This document shows, piece by piece, positions 1 to 7,466 of a stretch of DNA of 64,000 nt. The stretch's first letter is position 1. Each line of letters begins with the position of its first letter. The stretch is from the NCBI GenBank assembly GCA_028697725.1, contig JAQVEG010000008.1, forward strand, positions 18,054 to 82,053, in the 5' to 3' direction. Origin of the DNA: Anaerostipes sp. (GTDB lineage: Bacteria > Bacillota > Clostridia > Lachnospirales > Lachnospiraceae). A program made the translations under genes and the position numbers. The notes under the pieces were generated by a model, which saw only the letters and a program-made list of their open reading frames with translations, had not been told where the DNA came from and made no database searches.

Positions 1-287
1 TGCCATGCAAACCACCAGTAAAACATCTCAGGGGTTACATTTGGCATGGAAGTTACATTGGCAACATAGCCAGTACCGTCTTTGAAAATTCCATAACCAG
101 TGTCTCCAATTACAGGAGTAGAATCTAAAAGTTTGTTACGGTTTTCAATAGACAACATGTCTGATTCATTTAATGGATTGTCCAAGGCAAGAGCCTGACG
201 ATCCGTAGGGGGGAAAGAATCCCGGAAAAAATACTTCGAGTAGGAAAGTGCCGTTTCCACAGAAGTAAGATAATCTGAAGTCATCAT
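1..287 (-). CDS. Phloretin hydrolase / DAPG hydrolase family protein (3' part missing)
   Basis: The first 95 residues are present; the gene runs off the left edge of the window. The stretch ending in YWWFAWH (about residues 89-95) is the signature of the DAPG hydrolase (PhlG) family, where this His is a zinc ligand. Members cleave a C-C bond next to a phloroglucinol ring: 2,4-diacetylphloroglucinol in pseudomonads, or phloretin to phloroglucinol plus phloretic acid in gut Eubacterium and Flavonifractor. Start ATG at 287 follows GGAAAGGAT; an in-frame ATG at 311 lacks a ribosome binding site. The neighbouring phloroglucinol operon argues for the phloretin-type reaction (inference). The remaining zinc ligands lie outside the window and cannot be checked. 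Confidence 0.8.
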   Translation of the reverse strand, partial: MMTSDYLTSVETALSYSKYFFRDSFPPTDRQALALDNPLNESDMLSIENRNKLLDSTPVIGDTGYGIFKDGTGYVANVTSMPNVTPEMFYWWFAW

Positions 288-316
288 AGTTTTAATATCC
301 TTTCCTTTCATATTCA

Positions 317-344
317 ATCATATTTACTATACTTAGTTTAACAA
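317..344 (-). promoter_or_regulatory. Putative promoter of the phloretin hydrolase-like gene
   Basis: On the minus strand TTGTTA (plus 339-344) and TATGAT (plus 317-322) are 16 bp apart, about 30 bp upstream of the start at 287. The spacing and -10 are good and the -35 fair. The HxlR-type dyad at 372-392 lies just upstream of the -35. Confidence 0.45.
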
Positions 345-371
345 AAGGACGGAGTATTACAATACATACAA

Positions 372-392
372 TTTGGTAAGTAGGTAACCAGA
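372..392. promoter_or_regulatory. Candidate HxlR operator 1
   Basis: TTTGGTAAGTAGGTAACCAGA has inverted arms GGT...ACC and is nearly identical to the site at 1078-1097 in front of the divergent operon. A further GGTAAG half-site follows at 394-399. Sharing of this unusual dyad only between the two control regions flanking the HxlR gene suggests it is that regulator's target (inference). Confidence 0.55.
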
Positions 393-411
393 TGGTAAGG
401 GAAGAAAAAGA

Positions 412-449
412 AAAGCACATACAATCCATAACTCAATTGTATGTGCTTT
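412..449 (-). terminator. Rho-independent terminator after the HxlR gene
   Basis: A 14-bp perfect stem (AAAGCACATACAAT with ATTGTATGTGCTTT) has a 10-nt loop. Read on the minus strand it is followed by a T-rich tract, so it ends the HxlR transcript before the hydrolase promoter. The plus side is also T-rich. Confidence 0.8.
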
Positions 450-454
450 CTTTC

Positions 455-898
455 TTATTCATTTTTAGTATTTTCAAATTCAAGAATTTCTTTCTGTCGC
501 TTGTAGGCATTCAGAATATCTTCTAATTGATCTGTGTACTTTCTGTCTGTGTGTACATCAAAACAGTTAGGGTCAATCTCAACATCTAAATCATCCATGC
601 GTCGCATGGCCCAGATATATAGAATATCCAGAGCAGGAATCAAGTCCTCGCCCAATGACGTTAATTTATATTCTACCTTTAATGGAATGGTGTTGTATTG
701 AATTCGTTCAATCAACCCATCTGCAATTAATTCTCTTAATTGCTGGCTTAGCACCTTCTCACTAATGGGAAAATGATTCAATGTCTGATTAAATCGAATT
801 GAACCTTTGAAATGTATCTCATGAAGTAGTGTCATCTTCCACTTCCCTTTGATGCATGCTGACACAAAATGATAAGGGTTTGTTCCAATTTGTTCCAT
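455..898 (-). CDS. HxlR-family winged-helix transcriptional regulator
   Basis: A 147-residue DNA-binding protein. Residues about 10-95 form the HxlR winged helix (family hallmarks: GKWKMTLL near the N-terminus, then a recognition region around ISEKVLSQQLREL and a wing with YKLTSLGEDL). Start ATG 898 has AAGGAGCTTACT in front; an upstream in-frame ATG at 973 has no ribosome binding site and would add residues unlike the family. It sits between the hydrolase gene and the divergent phloroglucinol operon and is the only local regulator of this module. HxlR proteins often respond to aldehydes, quinones or phenolics, and B. subtilis HxlR is an activator. Here the candidate sites lie upstream of both -35 elements, which would suit activation; the inducer is unknown. 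Confidence 0.9.
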   Translation of the reverse strand: MEQIGTNPYHFVSACIKGKWKMTLLHEIHFKGSIRFNQTLNHFPISEKVLSQQLRELIADGLIERIQYNTIPLKVEYKLTSLGEDLIPALDILYIWAMRRMDDLDVEIDPNCFDVHTDRKYTDQLEDILNAYKRQKEILEFENTKNE

Positions 899-1250
899 AG
901 TAAGCTCCTTATTAATGTGAATATAATCATAAAAAACAATATTTTTATGAGTGCGGCAAATCCAATTATACATTTTTTATCAATATTATACAAGTTTTTT
1001 TGTGCAGACTGGTAAAAAAATAACAAATAAAAAAAGCAAAAAATGCAGTAAATATACCAAATTTACCCAGATTACTCTTTGGTAAGTAGTAACCAAAGGG
1101 TTACTGGGTAACAAAATTGTAAGTATTGTATAGAAATTAATACAATGTTACTATGAATTCATCGAAGAAATAGTAAACACGTGTGTACTCCGATGAAATT
1201 TGTGAAAAAAATATCATTACAATTAATTTAGAACCATAAGGAGGTTTCAA
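899..1250. promoter_or_regulatory. Divergent control region between the HxlR gene and the phloroglucinol operon
   Basis: This 352-bp gap holds no credible gene. It contains a minus-strand -10 TATAAT (plus 985-990) for the HxlR gene, a set of GGTAA/TTACC half-sites from about 1010 to 1112 including two clear dyads, and a plus-strand promoter (TTGTAT 1126-1131, 17-bp spacer, TACTAT 1149-1154) for the operon. About 95 bp of 5' leader without a clear hairpin precedes the cupin start. Confidence 0.5.
1078..1112. promoter_or_regulatory. Candidate HxlR operator 2 (two adjacent dyads)
   Basis: TTTGGTAAGTAGTAACCAAA (1078-1097) has perfect 6-bp inverted ends TTTGGT/ACCAAA. Immediately after it GTTACTGGGTAAC (1100-1112) is a perfect 5-bp inverted repeat. 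The first dyad matches the site at 372-392. The pair ends 13 bp before the -35 of the operon promoter, an activator-like position. Confidence 0.6.
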
Positions 1251-1601
1251 ATGGTAAAGAGAACGTTAGAAGAATTAAAGACTTATGAAGCACCAGGACA
1301 TTTTGGTATGACAGCAATGAGAATCCATGGAAAAGAAGAAACAGGAGCTGAAAAGTTCTGGATTGGATTGTCAACATTCTTACCAGGTGGAGGTGCAGAA
1401 TATGCATATAATGATAATCCATTGGAAAAAGTTTATTACGTATTAGAAGGTGCAATGACAGTGAAAGATGATGCAGGAAAAGAATATGTAATCCATGCAG
1501 GAGAATCTATTTCTTTCCCACCAAACGAAGGACGTTACTTAGATAATAAAACAAATGAAGTTGCAAAGATGTTAGTTATTATCAACTATCCAGAAGCGTA
1601 A
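1251..1601 (+). CDS. Small cupin-domain protein lacking metal ligands
   Basis: A single 116-residue cupin barrel and the first gene of the operon, with a strong AAGGAGG site. The conserved core EKVYYVLEGAMTV and the second motif around AGESISFPPNEGRY are clear. In a normal cupin motif 1 the metal is held by HxH and a Glu; here the same stretch reads AEYAYNDNPLEK, and motif 2 lacks its His too. A metal-dependent dioxygenase or isomerase role is therefore unlikely; it could bind a ligand, help a partner enzyme, or catalyse a metal-free tautomerisation. Position directly before the ring reductase suggests a role with the phenolic substrate (inference). No experimental function is known to me. 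Confidence 0.8.
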   Translation: MVKRTLEELKTYEAPGHFGMTAMRIHGKEETGAEKFWIGLSTFLPGGGAEYAYNDNPLEKVYYVLEGAMTVKDDAGKEYVIHAGESISFPPNEGRYLDNKTNEVAKMLVIINYPEA

Positions 1602-1624
1602 TACAAAGATAAAGGAGTATTAAA

Positions 1625-2413
1625 ATGATCAATAAAGATTTCGTAAATAATATGTTTGATGTTAAAGGAAAAGTTGCAATTGTTACAGGAGCTACAGGAG
1701 CTTTAGGAAAAGCTGTTTGTCTTGGATATGGACATGCAGGAATGAAGATTATGGTAACTGGTAGAAAAGAAGAAACATGTAAAGCCTTATGTGATGAATT
1801 AGAAGCTGAGGGAATTGAGTGTTCATTCTCAACTGGTGATCCAGCAATTGAAAACGATGTAATCAAAGTAGTTAATGATACAGTTTCTAAATTTGGAGAA
1901 ATCAACGTATTAGTTACTTCAGCAGGATATAACAATCCACAACCAATTGTGGAACAAGATTTATCTATGTGGAAAACAATCATGGATTCTGATGTTCAAG
2001 GAACATGGTTATTCTGTAAATATGTAGGAAAGCAAATGATTGAACAAGGAAAAGGTGGAAAAGTCATCTTAGTATCTTCTGCAAGATCAAAAATGGGTAT
2101 GGCAAACTACACAGGTTACTGTACTGCAAAGGGTGGAATTGATTTAATGGCTCAATCATTAGCATGTGAATGGACTGCAAAATATGGAATTAACGTAAAT
2201 ACAATTAACCCAACTGTATTTAGATCAGACTTAACAGAATGGATGTTTGATCCAGAGAGTGAAGTATATAAGAACTTCTTGAAACGTCTTCCAGTTGGAC
2301 GACTTGGAGAACCAGAAGATTTCGTAGGACCATGTATCTTCTTAGCTTCTTCAGCAAGTGATTTTATGACAGGTGCCAACGTAGCTACTGAAGGTGGATA
2401 CTGGGCAAATTAG
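1625..2413 (+). CDS. Phloroglucinol reductase-like SDR (NADPH)
   Basis: A classical short-chain dehydrogenase/reductase of 262 residues. Cofactor loop TGATGALG is at 21-28; TGRK at 45-48 places a basic pair after strand 2, favouring NADPH. The catalytic residues are Ser152, Tyr165 and Lys169 (YCTAK). In the anaerobic pathway phloroglucinol reductase dearomatises phloroglucinol to dihydrophloroglucinol with NADPH. The SDR family alone does not fix the substrate; the assignment rests on lying directly before the dehydrogenase, cyclohydrolase and BKACE lyase of that pathway. Start at 1625 has AAAGGAGTATTAAA upstream. The gene follows the cupin by 23 bp and precedes the next gene by 18 bp, so all are co-transcribed. 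Confidence 0.82.
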   Translation: MINKDFVNNMFDVKGKVAIVTGATGALGKAVCLGYGHAGMKIMVTGRKEETCKALCDELEAEGIECSFSTGDPAIENDVIKVVNDTVSKFGEINVLVTSAGYNNPQPIVEQDLSMWKTIMDSDVQGTWLFCKYVGKQMIEQGKGGKVILVSSARSKMGMANYTGYCTAKGGIDLMAQSLACEWTAKYGINVNTINPTVFRSDLTEWMFDPESEVYKNFLKRLPVGRLGEPEDFVGPCIFLASSASDFMTGANVATEGGYWAN

Positions 2414-2431
2414 AATTGGAGGAAGTGACAC

Positions 2432-3355
2432 ATGACAATCAAAAAAGTCGCCGTAATTGGTGCAGGAATGATGGGAAAAGGAATCGCTCAAGTTTGTACA
2501 AACATTGAGGAAGTGGAAGTTTGTCTTTACGATGTGCAGGAAGTAGATATTTATCCAGACATTGAAAAGAGCTTCAATCAACTTGGTGCAAAAGGAGTGT
2601 TTTCCAAAGAAGAGATTGACGAGAGAATGTCAAGAATTCACTTTTCTACTGATTTAAAAGAAGCAGCAGGAGAAGCAGACTTGGTATTTGAATGTGTATT
2701 TGAAAACTTAGAATTAAAGCAGAGCATTTTCAAACAATTAGAAGAAACATGCAAAGAACACGCAATTCTAGCAACAAATACATCAGTCATGAGTCCAACT
2801 CAGATTTCTGAAAAAATGAAAACAAAAGCAAGATTTGTAGGAACACATTTTTGGAATCCAGCATATTTGATTCCTCTTGTAGAAGTTGTAATTGCTGATG
2901 GAACTTCATTTGAAGTTGCACAAAAAGTAATTGATTTCTTAAATCGAGCAGGAAAGAAAGCGGTATTATGTAAAAAAGATGTTCCAGGATTTATTGCAAA
3001 CCGTATGCAGCATGCACTTTGGAGAGAAGCAATTTCCATTGTAGAGCATGGAATTGCAGATGCAAAAACAGTAGATGAAGCAGTCAAATATAGTTTTGGG
3101 CTTCGTCTGCCACAATTAGGACCAATTGAGAATGCAGATATGGTAGGAACTGATCTTACCTATAACATTCACGATTATGTACTGAATTATTTAGAGGATT
3201 CTAAAAGACCATCCCCAGTTTTAACTGATTTAAAAGACAAGGGAGACCTTGGTTTTAAAACTGGAAAAGGATTTATGGAGTATACCAAAGAAGAGATTCA
3301 GGCATCAAAAGATAATTTAAATGAGTATTTGATAAAAATGATTTATGGTAAATAG
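2432..3355 (+). CDS. (S)-3-hydroxy-5-oxohexanoate dehydrogenase-like 3-hydroxyacyl dehydrogenase
   Basis: 307 residues in the 3-hydroxyacyl-CoA dehydrogenase fold. The NAD-binding GAGMMG is at 10-15 and the catalytic His139 lies in GTHFWNP. The C-terminal helical domain starts around residue 185 (PGFIANRMQ). In the phloroglucinol pathway this homologue oxidises the free acid 3-hydroxy-5-oxohexanoate to triacetate (3,5-dioxohexanoate) rather than a CoA ester. An ordinary 3-hydroxybutyryl-CoA dehydrogenase is the alternative, but that enzyme usually lies with crotonase and thiolase genes, which are absent here. GGAGGAAGTGACAC precedes the ATG. Confidence 0.8.
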   Translation: MTIKKVAVIGAGMMGKGIAQVCTNIEEVEVCLYDVQEVDIYPDIEKSFNQLGAKGVFSKEEIDERMSRIHFSTDLKEAAGEADLVFECVFENLELKQSIFKQLEETCKEHAILATNTSVMSPTQISEKMKTKARFVGTHFWNPAYLIPLVEVVIADGTSFEVAQKVIDFLNRAGKKAVLCKKDVPGFIANRMQHALWREAISIVEHGIADAKTVDEAVKYSFGLRLPQLGPIENADMVGTDLTYNIHDYVLNYLEDSKRPSPVLTDLKDKGDLGFKTGKGFMEYTKEEIQASKDNLNEYLIKMIYGK

Positions 3356-3373
3356 TTTAGGAGGAAAAAAACT

Positions 3374-4324
3374 ATGGGAAAAACAGTATTTGTAGATTTA
3401 ACACATCCATTTAGCGCGGAGATTCCAAGATGGCCTTATTTTGACAAACCAGTGGTAGATAGCAAACATGGTTTAGCAAAAGGTGGAGTTTTAACACAAT
3501 ATGTTGGATGCACAATGCATACAGGAACACATTGTGATGCACCACGTCACGTAATGGAAAAAGAATTTGATGGAAAAAGAGCTAGATACACTCATGAAAT
3601 GCCAGTAGATGCATATACAGGTGATGCAGTTTGTTTGGAAATTGATATTGAACCTTGGGGATTAATCACAGATAAGCATTTAGATGCTGCATGTGAAAAA
3701 TTCGGAATCAAACCAGAAGAATTAGAAGGAATGGTTGTGTGTCTTAACACAGGAATGCATCGTAAGTTTGATGATTCTAAAGATTACTATCACTATTCTT
3801 GCGGAACTGGTGTAGAGGCAGGAAAATGGTTTGTAAAAAATAAAGTAAAATGTGTAGCTATGGATTCTCAAGCATTAGATCATCCACTACATACTGCAAT
3901 GGGTAACAATGGAATGACTCGTATGAATTTATTAGGAGCATCAGGAAAACCTATTACTGAAGAATACAAAGAAAAATTCGGAGAAGAGGCTTATGCTGAA
4001 TTTGATAAGGAAGAATATATCAGAATTCATGGACAAGAAGCTTATGATAAGAAATTCGGAGATTTAGAAGAAATCGGATGCTGGGGAACATGGGAACCAT
4101 GCCATAAGCAACTGTTAGGACATGGTATTGTTGGTGTTGAAAATCTTGGTGGAGACTTAGATAAAGTATCTGGAAAACGTTTTAGATTTAACTGTTTCCC
4201 TCTTCGCTGGTACATGGGAGATGGATCAATGGCTCGCTGCGTTGCAGAAATTGATGAAGAAGATTTAAACGATGTTCCAACAAGAACTTACCTTTACGGT
4301 GGAACTGGATGCGAAACACGCTAG
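3374..4324 (+). CDS. Dihydrophloroglucinol cyclohydrolase-like cyclase-family hydrolase
   Basis: A 316-residue member of the cyclase family (PF04199), with the metal-binding motif HTGTHCDAPRH at residues 49-59. Related enzymes include kynurenine formamidase and isatin hydrolase and use Zn or Mn to add water across a ring or amide. In the phloroglucinol pathway this enzyme opens dihydrophloroglucinol between C1 and C2 to give 3-hydroxy-5-oxohexanoate, the key ring-cleavage step. It is longer than formamidases, with an insert between about 190 and 260 (rich in Glu, Tyr and Gly) that is probably substrate-specific. TAGGAGGAAAAAAACT gives the start. The stop is followed by a hairpin that may lower expression of downstream genes. 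Confidence 0.85.
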   Translation: MGKTVFVDLTHPFSAEIPRWPYFDKPVVDSKHGLAKGGVLTQYVGCTMHTGTHCDAPRHVMEKEFDGKRARYTHEMPVDAYTGDAVCLEIDIEPWGLITDKHLDAACEKFGIKPEELEGMVVCLNTGMHRKFDDSKDYYHYSCGTGVEAGKWFVKNKVKCVAMDSQALDHPLHTAMGNNGMTRMNLLGASGKPITEEYKEKFGEEAYAEFDKEEYIRIHGQEAYDKKFGDLEEIGCWGTWEPCHKQLLGHGIVGVENLGGDLDKVSGKRFRFNCFPLRWYMGDGSMARCVAEIDEEDLNDVPTRTYLYGGTGCETR

Positions 4325-4356
4325 TCATATAAATAACAATTGTTACACATAACGAG

Positions 4357-4386
4357 AGGCTGCCCTTTTCGTGGCAGCCTTTATTT
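4357..4386 (+). terminator. Intra-operon hairpin (possible attenuator)
   Basis: AGGCTGCC (4357-4364) pairs perfectly with GGCAGCCT (4373-4380) around an 8-nt loop and is followed by TTATTTG. The T-tract is short, so partial termination or mRNA end protection between the cyclohydrolase and carrier genes is more likely than a full stop. Confidence 0.55.
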
Positions 4387-4407
4387 GATAAGAAAGGGTA
4401 CAAAGAT

Positions 4408-5724
4408 ATGAATAAGGAAAAGAATTCAGTTGTCAATTTTGGAGCAGCTGGATGGGGAACTATCATTTACTGCCTATTAATGTTTTTCTTCTATGTAGGA
4501 ATGATAAATGATGGTACAAACGTATTGGCGCCAGCAGCGGCAGCTAATATTGGAGTCACACCAGGAACGATCATTCAAACAAATGGATATGCAGGAATGA
4601 TTGCAGTCGTTGGTTTCATTATCGTAGGCCAAATCAATAAGAAGATTGGAGCACGTGCTACCTCTTCTATTTTTACCATTATTGCAGGAGTTTCCTATAT
4701 TGCATGTAGTAATGCTACAACAGTAACAGGATATATGATTGCCATGATTTTCTGTGCAACAGGAATGATGTCAGCAGGATATATTGCTGGAGGAACTTTA
4801 GTAGCTAACTGGTTCCCTAAGAAAAAGGGAATTGTTATGGGTTATACCACAATGGGTCACAACTTCGCATCTGCATTCTATGTAGCTATTTTAACTGGAC
4901 TTGTAGCAGCATTTGGAGGAATCGGGAAAGGTTCTATTCCAATTGGAGTGGCAACCATTATTCTTGGAGTTGTTGGTGGAATTTTCATGAGAAATACACC
5001 AGAAGAAAGAGGATTAAATCCAGATAATGTCTCAGATGAGACATACAAACATGAATATTTTACTGCAGAAGAAAAATCTGACTGGACCACAGGAAAGTTG
5101 TTAAAAGTAAAAGAATTATGGCTTGCAGCAATCTTTACTGGAATGTTCCAAATCTGTTCTGTAGGAGTTATGCAGCAGTTGGTTACAAGAAATATTAGAG
5201 ATTTTGGTATGAGCCAGGCAGCAGCATTGACACTTATGACAGTGGTTGCATTGTTAGGGGTTTTTGGTTCATGGTTGATTGGAATTATTGATCATAAAAT
5301 TGGAACGAAGAGAACTATGCAGGGATTTGGATTCTGGTATGCAGCAGCATTGATTATCAATGTTTTATCAGGAGGAAAAGTAGGATTATTATTCTATATT
5401 TCTATTTTCATGATTGGTTTTGGAATTGGAGGAAGTGCAAACTTTACAACATCTCTTCCAACATCTATTTTTGGAAGACAAGGATTTGACAAAGTAAATT
5501 CAGTTATTTTCCCAATTCAAGGATTTGTAACGGCATGGTGTTTCGTTATCAACGGTATTGTAACAAATGTAATTGGAAATTTAAATTATGCATATCTTAT
5601 TTTTGCAGCAGCGGCAGTGATTGTATCAGTTTGCATCACATTTATTGATGAATACAAATACAATAAAGATCACCAAGTAGAAGAAGAGACTTTGGTGGAA
5701 GAAGCTTTAGATAAGATGATATAG
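4408..5724 (+). CDS. MFS transporter (OxlT-like), probable phloroglucinol or phenolic carrier
   Basis: 438 residues with about 12 hydrophobic segments, starting with a membrane helix at about 12-32 and ending in a charged tail. The loop 2-3 region (QINKKIGARATSS) and NWFPKKKGIVMG near residue 135 are typical of the OxlT/OFA branch of the major facilitator superfamily, which moves carboxylates and other small organic anions. Lying between the cyclohydrolase and the lyase genes, it is best read as the uptake carrier for phloroglucinol or a related phenol, or exporter of a product acid (inference). The start at 4408 has an AAGAAAGGG site; the next gene begins 9 bp after its stop. Confidence 0.82.
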   Translation: MNKEKNSVVNFGAAGWGTIIYCLLMFFFYVGMINDGTNVLAPAAAANIGVTPGTIIQTNGYAGMIAVVGFIIVGQINKKIGARATSSIFTIIAGVSYIACSNATTVTGYMIAMIFCATGMMSAGYIAGGTLVANWFPKKKGIVMGYTTMGHNFASAFYVAILTGLVAAFGGIGKGSIPIGVATIILGVVGGIFMRNTPEERGLNPDNVSDETYKHEYFTAEEKSDWTTGKLLKVKELWLAAIFTGMFQICSVGVMQQLVTRNIRDFGMSQAAALTLMTVVALLGVFGSWLIGIIDHKIGTKRTMQGFGFWYAAALIINVLSGGKVGLLFYISIFMIGFGIGGSANFTTSLPTSIFGRQGFDKVNSVIFPIQGFVTAWCFVINGIVTNVIGNLNYAYLIFAAAAVIVSVCITFIDEYKYNKDHQVEEETLVEEALDKMI

Positions 5725-5733
5725 GAGGATACA

Positions 5734-6570
5734 ATGAAAAAGACAATTATTACGGCAGCAGTCACAGGAGCATGGCCTAAAAAAGAAAATAATCCTAATG
5801 TTCCAATGACTCCATCTGAAATCGCAGATGATGTATATGCATGCTGGAAAGCAGGAGCAGCCATTGCACATCTTCATATGAGAGATGATGACGGAAATGG
5901 TGCTATGGATAAGGATAAATTTCGTGAAACAGTTGAATTGATTCATTCAAGATATCCAGATTGTGATATTATTTTGAATTTAACAACATCAGGAGATATC
6001 TTAGCAGATGATGAAGCAAGAGTGGCACATGTCAAAGAGTTAAAACCAGAGATGGCATCTTATGACTGTGGATCTATGAACTGGTTAAATAGTGGATTGT
6101 TTATAAACTCTCCAACATTCCTTGAGAACTGTGGAAAACTATTTCAAGAAACAGGAACAAAGCCAGAAATCGAAGCTTTTGATCCTGGTATGATTGCAAA
6201 TGCAGCATATTATCTAAAGAAAGGTGTATTAAAAGCACCACTTCATTTCCAATTTTGTATGGGATGTGCCAATGGAATTCCAGGAACACTAAAGAACTTA
6301 GTATTTATGAAGGAAACAATGGAGCAGTTATGTCCAGGATCTACATGGTCATGTTTCGGTGTGGGACACAGTGCAATGGAAATGTTATATGGAGCAGTTG
6401 CTCTTGGTGGAAACATTCGTGTTGGAATGGAAGATAACGTAATGTATGCAAAGGGACAATTAGCACAAAGCAATGCACAGTTTGTAGAGCGTGCAAAGCG
6501 TGTGATTGAAGAATACGGAAATCAAGTAGCAACTCCAAGTGATGCTCGCGAAATCCTTGGAATGAAATAA
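5734..6570 (+). CDS. Triacetate acetoacetate-lyase-like BKACE enzyme
   Basis: A 278-residue beta-keto acid cleavage enzyme (DUF849/BKACE). Zinc ligands are visible as His46 and His48 in AHLHMRDDDG, with Glu233 in VGMEDN as the third site. BKACEs condense a beta-keto acid with acetyl-CoA and split it. In this pathway triacetate plus acetyl-CoA gives acetoacetyl-CoA and acetoacetate. The related 3-keto-5-aminohexanoate enzyme of lysine fermentation is the main alternative, but none of the lysine aminomutase genes are here. TAGGAGGATACA precedes the start, and the spacing from the carrier gene (9 bp) supports co-translation. Confidence 0.85.
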   Translation: MKKTIITAAVTGAWPKKENNPNVPMTPSEIADDVYACWKAGAAIAHLHMRDDDGNGAMDKDKFRETVELIHSRYPDCDIILNLTTSGDILADDEARVAHVKELKPEMASYDCGSMNWLNSGLFINSPTFLENCGKLFQETGTKPEIEAFDPGMIANAAYYLKKGVLKAPLHFQFCMGCANGIPGTLKNLVFMKETMEQLCPGSTWSCFGVGHSAMEMLYGAVALGGNIRVGMEDNVMYAKGQLAQSNAQFVERAKRVIEEYGNQVATPSDAREILGMK

Positions 6571-6583
6571 GAAGGAGAAAACA

Positions 6584-6772
6584 ATGAGCTGGGGTGCATT
6601 ATATTTTTACTACCACTGTCCAAAGTGTGGAAAGAAATTCAAATATGCCAGTGACCTGATGGTAGAATTCGGTGACGAATTCGGACAGTGTCCAGAGTGT
6701 GGAGAAATGGGAACTTATGAAAAAGACAGTGCACGCACAATAGATGATGGGGATTATTTTGAAGTTGAATAA
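6584..6772 (+). CDS. Small zinc-ribbon protein of unknown function
   Basis: 62 residues with two Cys pairs, CPKCG near residue 12 and CPECG near 37, forming one four-cysteine zinc (or iron) ribbon, then an acidic tail ending in DDGDYFEVE. A good GAAGGAGAAAACA site and 13-31 bp gaps to both neighbours make it a real gene of the operon. It has no DNA-binding tail and no rubredoxin-type spacing (CxxC here with a 20-residue linker that is not rubredoxin-like). It may be an accessory subunit or metal chaperone for the BKACE enzyme or the hydrogenase. I do not recognise a characterised family. Confidence 0.75.
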   Translation: MSWGALYFYYHCPKCGKKFKYASDLMVEFGDEFGQCPECGEMGTYEKDSARTIDDGDYFEVE

Positions 6773-6801
6773 TTCTAGATGTAGAACAAAGGAGATTAAC
6801 C

Positions 6802-7455
6802 ATGGATAAGATAATAAATATTGAAACCGCTATGAGCTTTATTCACGATGAGTCTGTTTTGATGATTGGGGGATTTCTATCCAATGGGACTCCTGAACAT
6901 TTAATGGACGCAATTGTGGAAAAAGGATATAAAGACTTGACAGTCATTGCTAATGATTCTGGGTTAAATGAGAAAACTGGAATTGGAAAGCTTATCAGTG
7001 CAAAACTTGTGAAGAATTTAATTGCTTCTCACATTGGAACGAATCCAGAGACTGGACGTCAAATGTCAGAAGGAACATTAAATGTAACATTGGTGCCTCA
7101 AGGGACACTTGCAGAACAAGTAAGAGCAGGTGGTGTTGGACTCGGGGGGATTTTAACTCCAACGGGAGTCGGCACAGAGGTAGCAAAGGGGAAAAACGTA
7201 ATTGTTATAGATGGAAAAGAATATTTGCTGGAAAAGCCATTAAAAGCAGATGTAGCTTTGATTCGTGGAACATTTGTAGATGAAGCAGGAAATATTTATT
7301 ACGATGGAACCACAAAGAATTTCAATCCGCTGATGGCACAGGCAGCAGATACGGTAATTGCTGTGGCAGAAAAGATTGTGCCAACAGGTGAAATTAATCC
7401 AAACCATGTTATGACACCAGGTATTTTTGTTGATTATATTTTAGAGGAAGAATAG
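6802..7455 (+). CDS. atoD: Acetate/acetoacetate CoA-transferase, alpha subunit
   Basis: 217 residues of the 3-oxoacid CoA-transferase alpha subunit; GGFLSNGTPEHLMDA near residue 23 is the CoA-binding glycine-rich segment, and GGILTPTGVGTEVAKGK around 113 is typical of AtoD/CtfA. With the beta subunit it moves CoA from acetyl-CoA or butyryl-CoA to acetoacetate, so both halves of the cleaved triacetate end up as acetoacetyl-CoA. The start has a GGAGATTAACC site. The beta subunit gene begins 11 bp downstream. Confidence 0.9.
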   Translation: MDKIINIETAMSFIHDESVLMIGGFLSNGTPEHLMDAIVEKGYKDLTVIANDSGLNEKTGIGKLISAKLVKNLIASHIGTNPETGRQMSEGTLNVTLVPQGTLAEQVRAGGVGLGGILTPTGVGTEVAKGKNVIVIDGKEYLLEKPLKADVALIRGTFVDEAGNIYYDGTTKNFNPLMAQAADTVIAVAEKIVPTGEINPNHVMTPGIFVDYILEEE

Positions 7456-7466
7456 GAGGAAGCGAA

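Noticed and set aside
899..973. Longer 172-residue form of the HxlR regulator
   Set aside because: The extra 25 residues have no ribosome site and no family similarity; the internal ATG 898 has a strong AAGGAG site.
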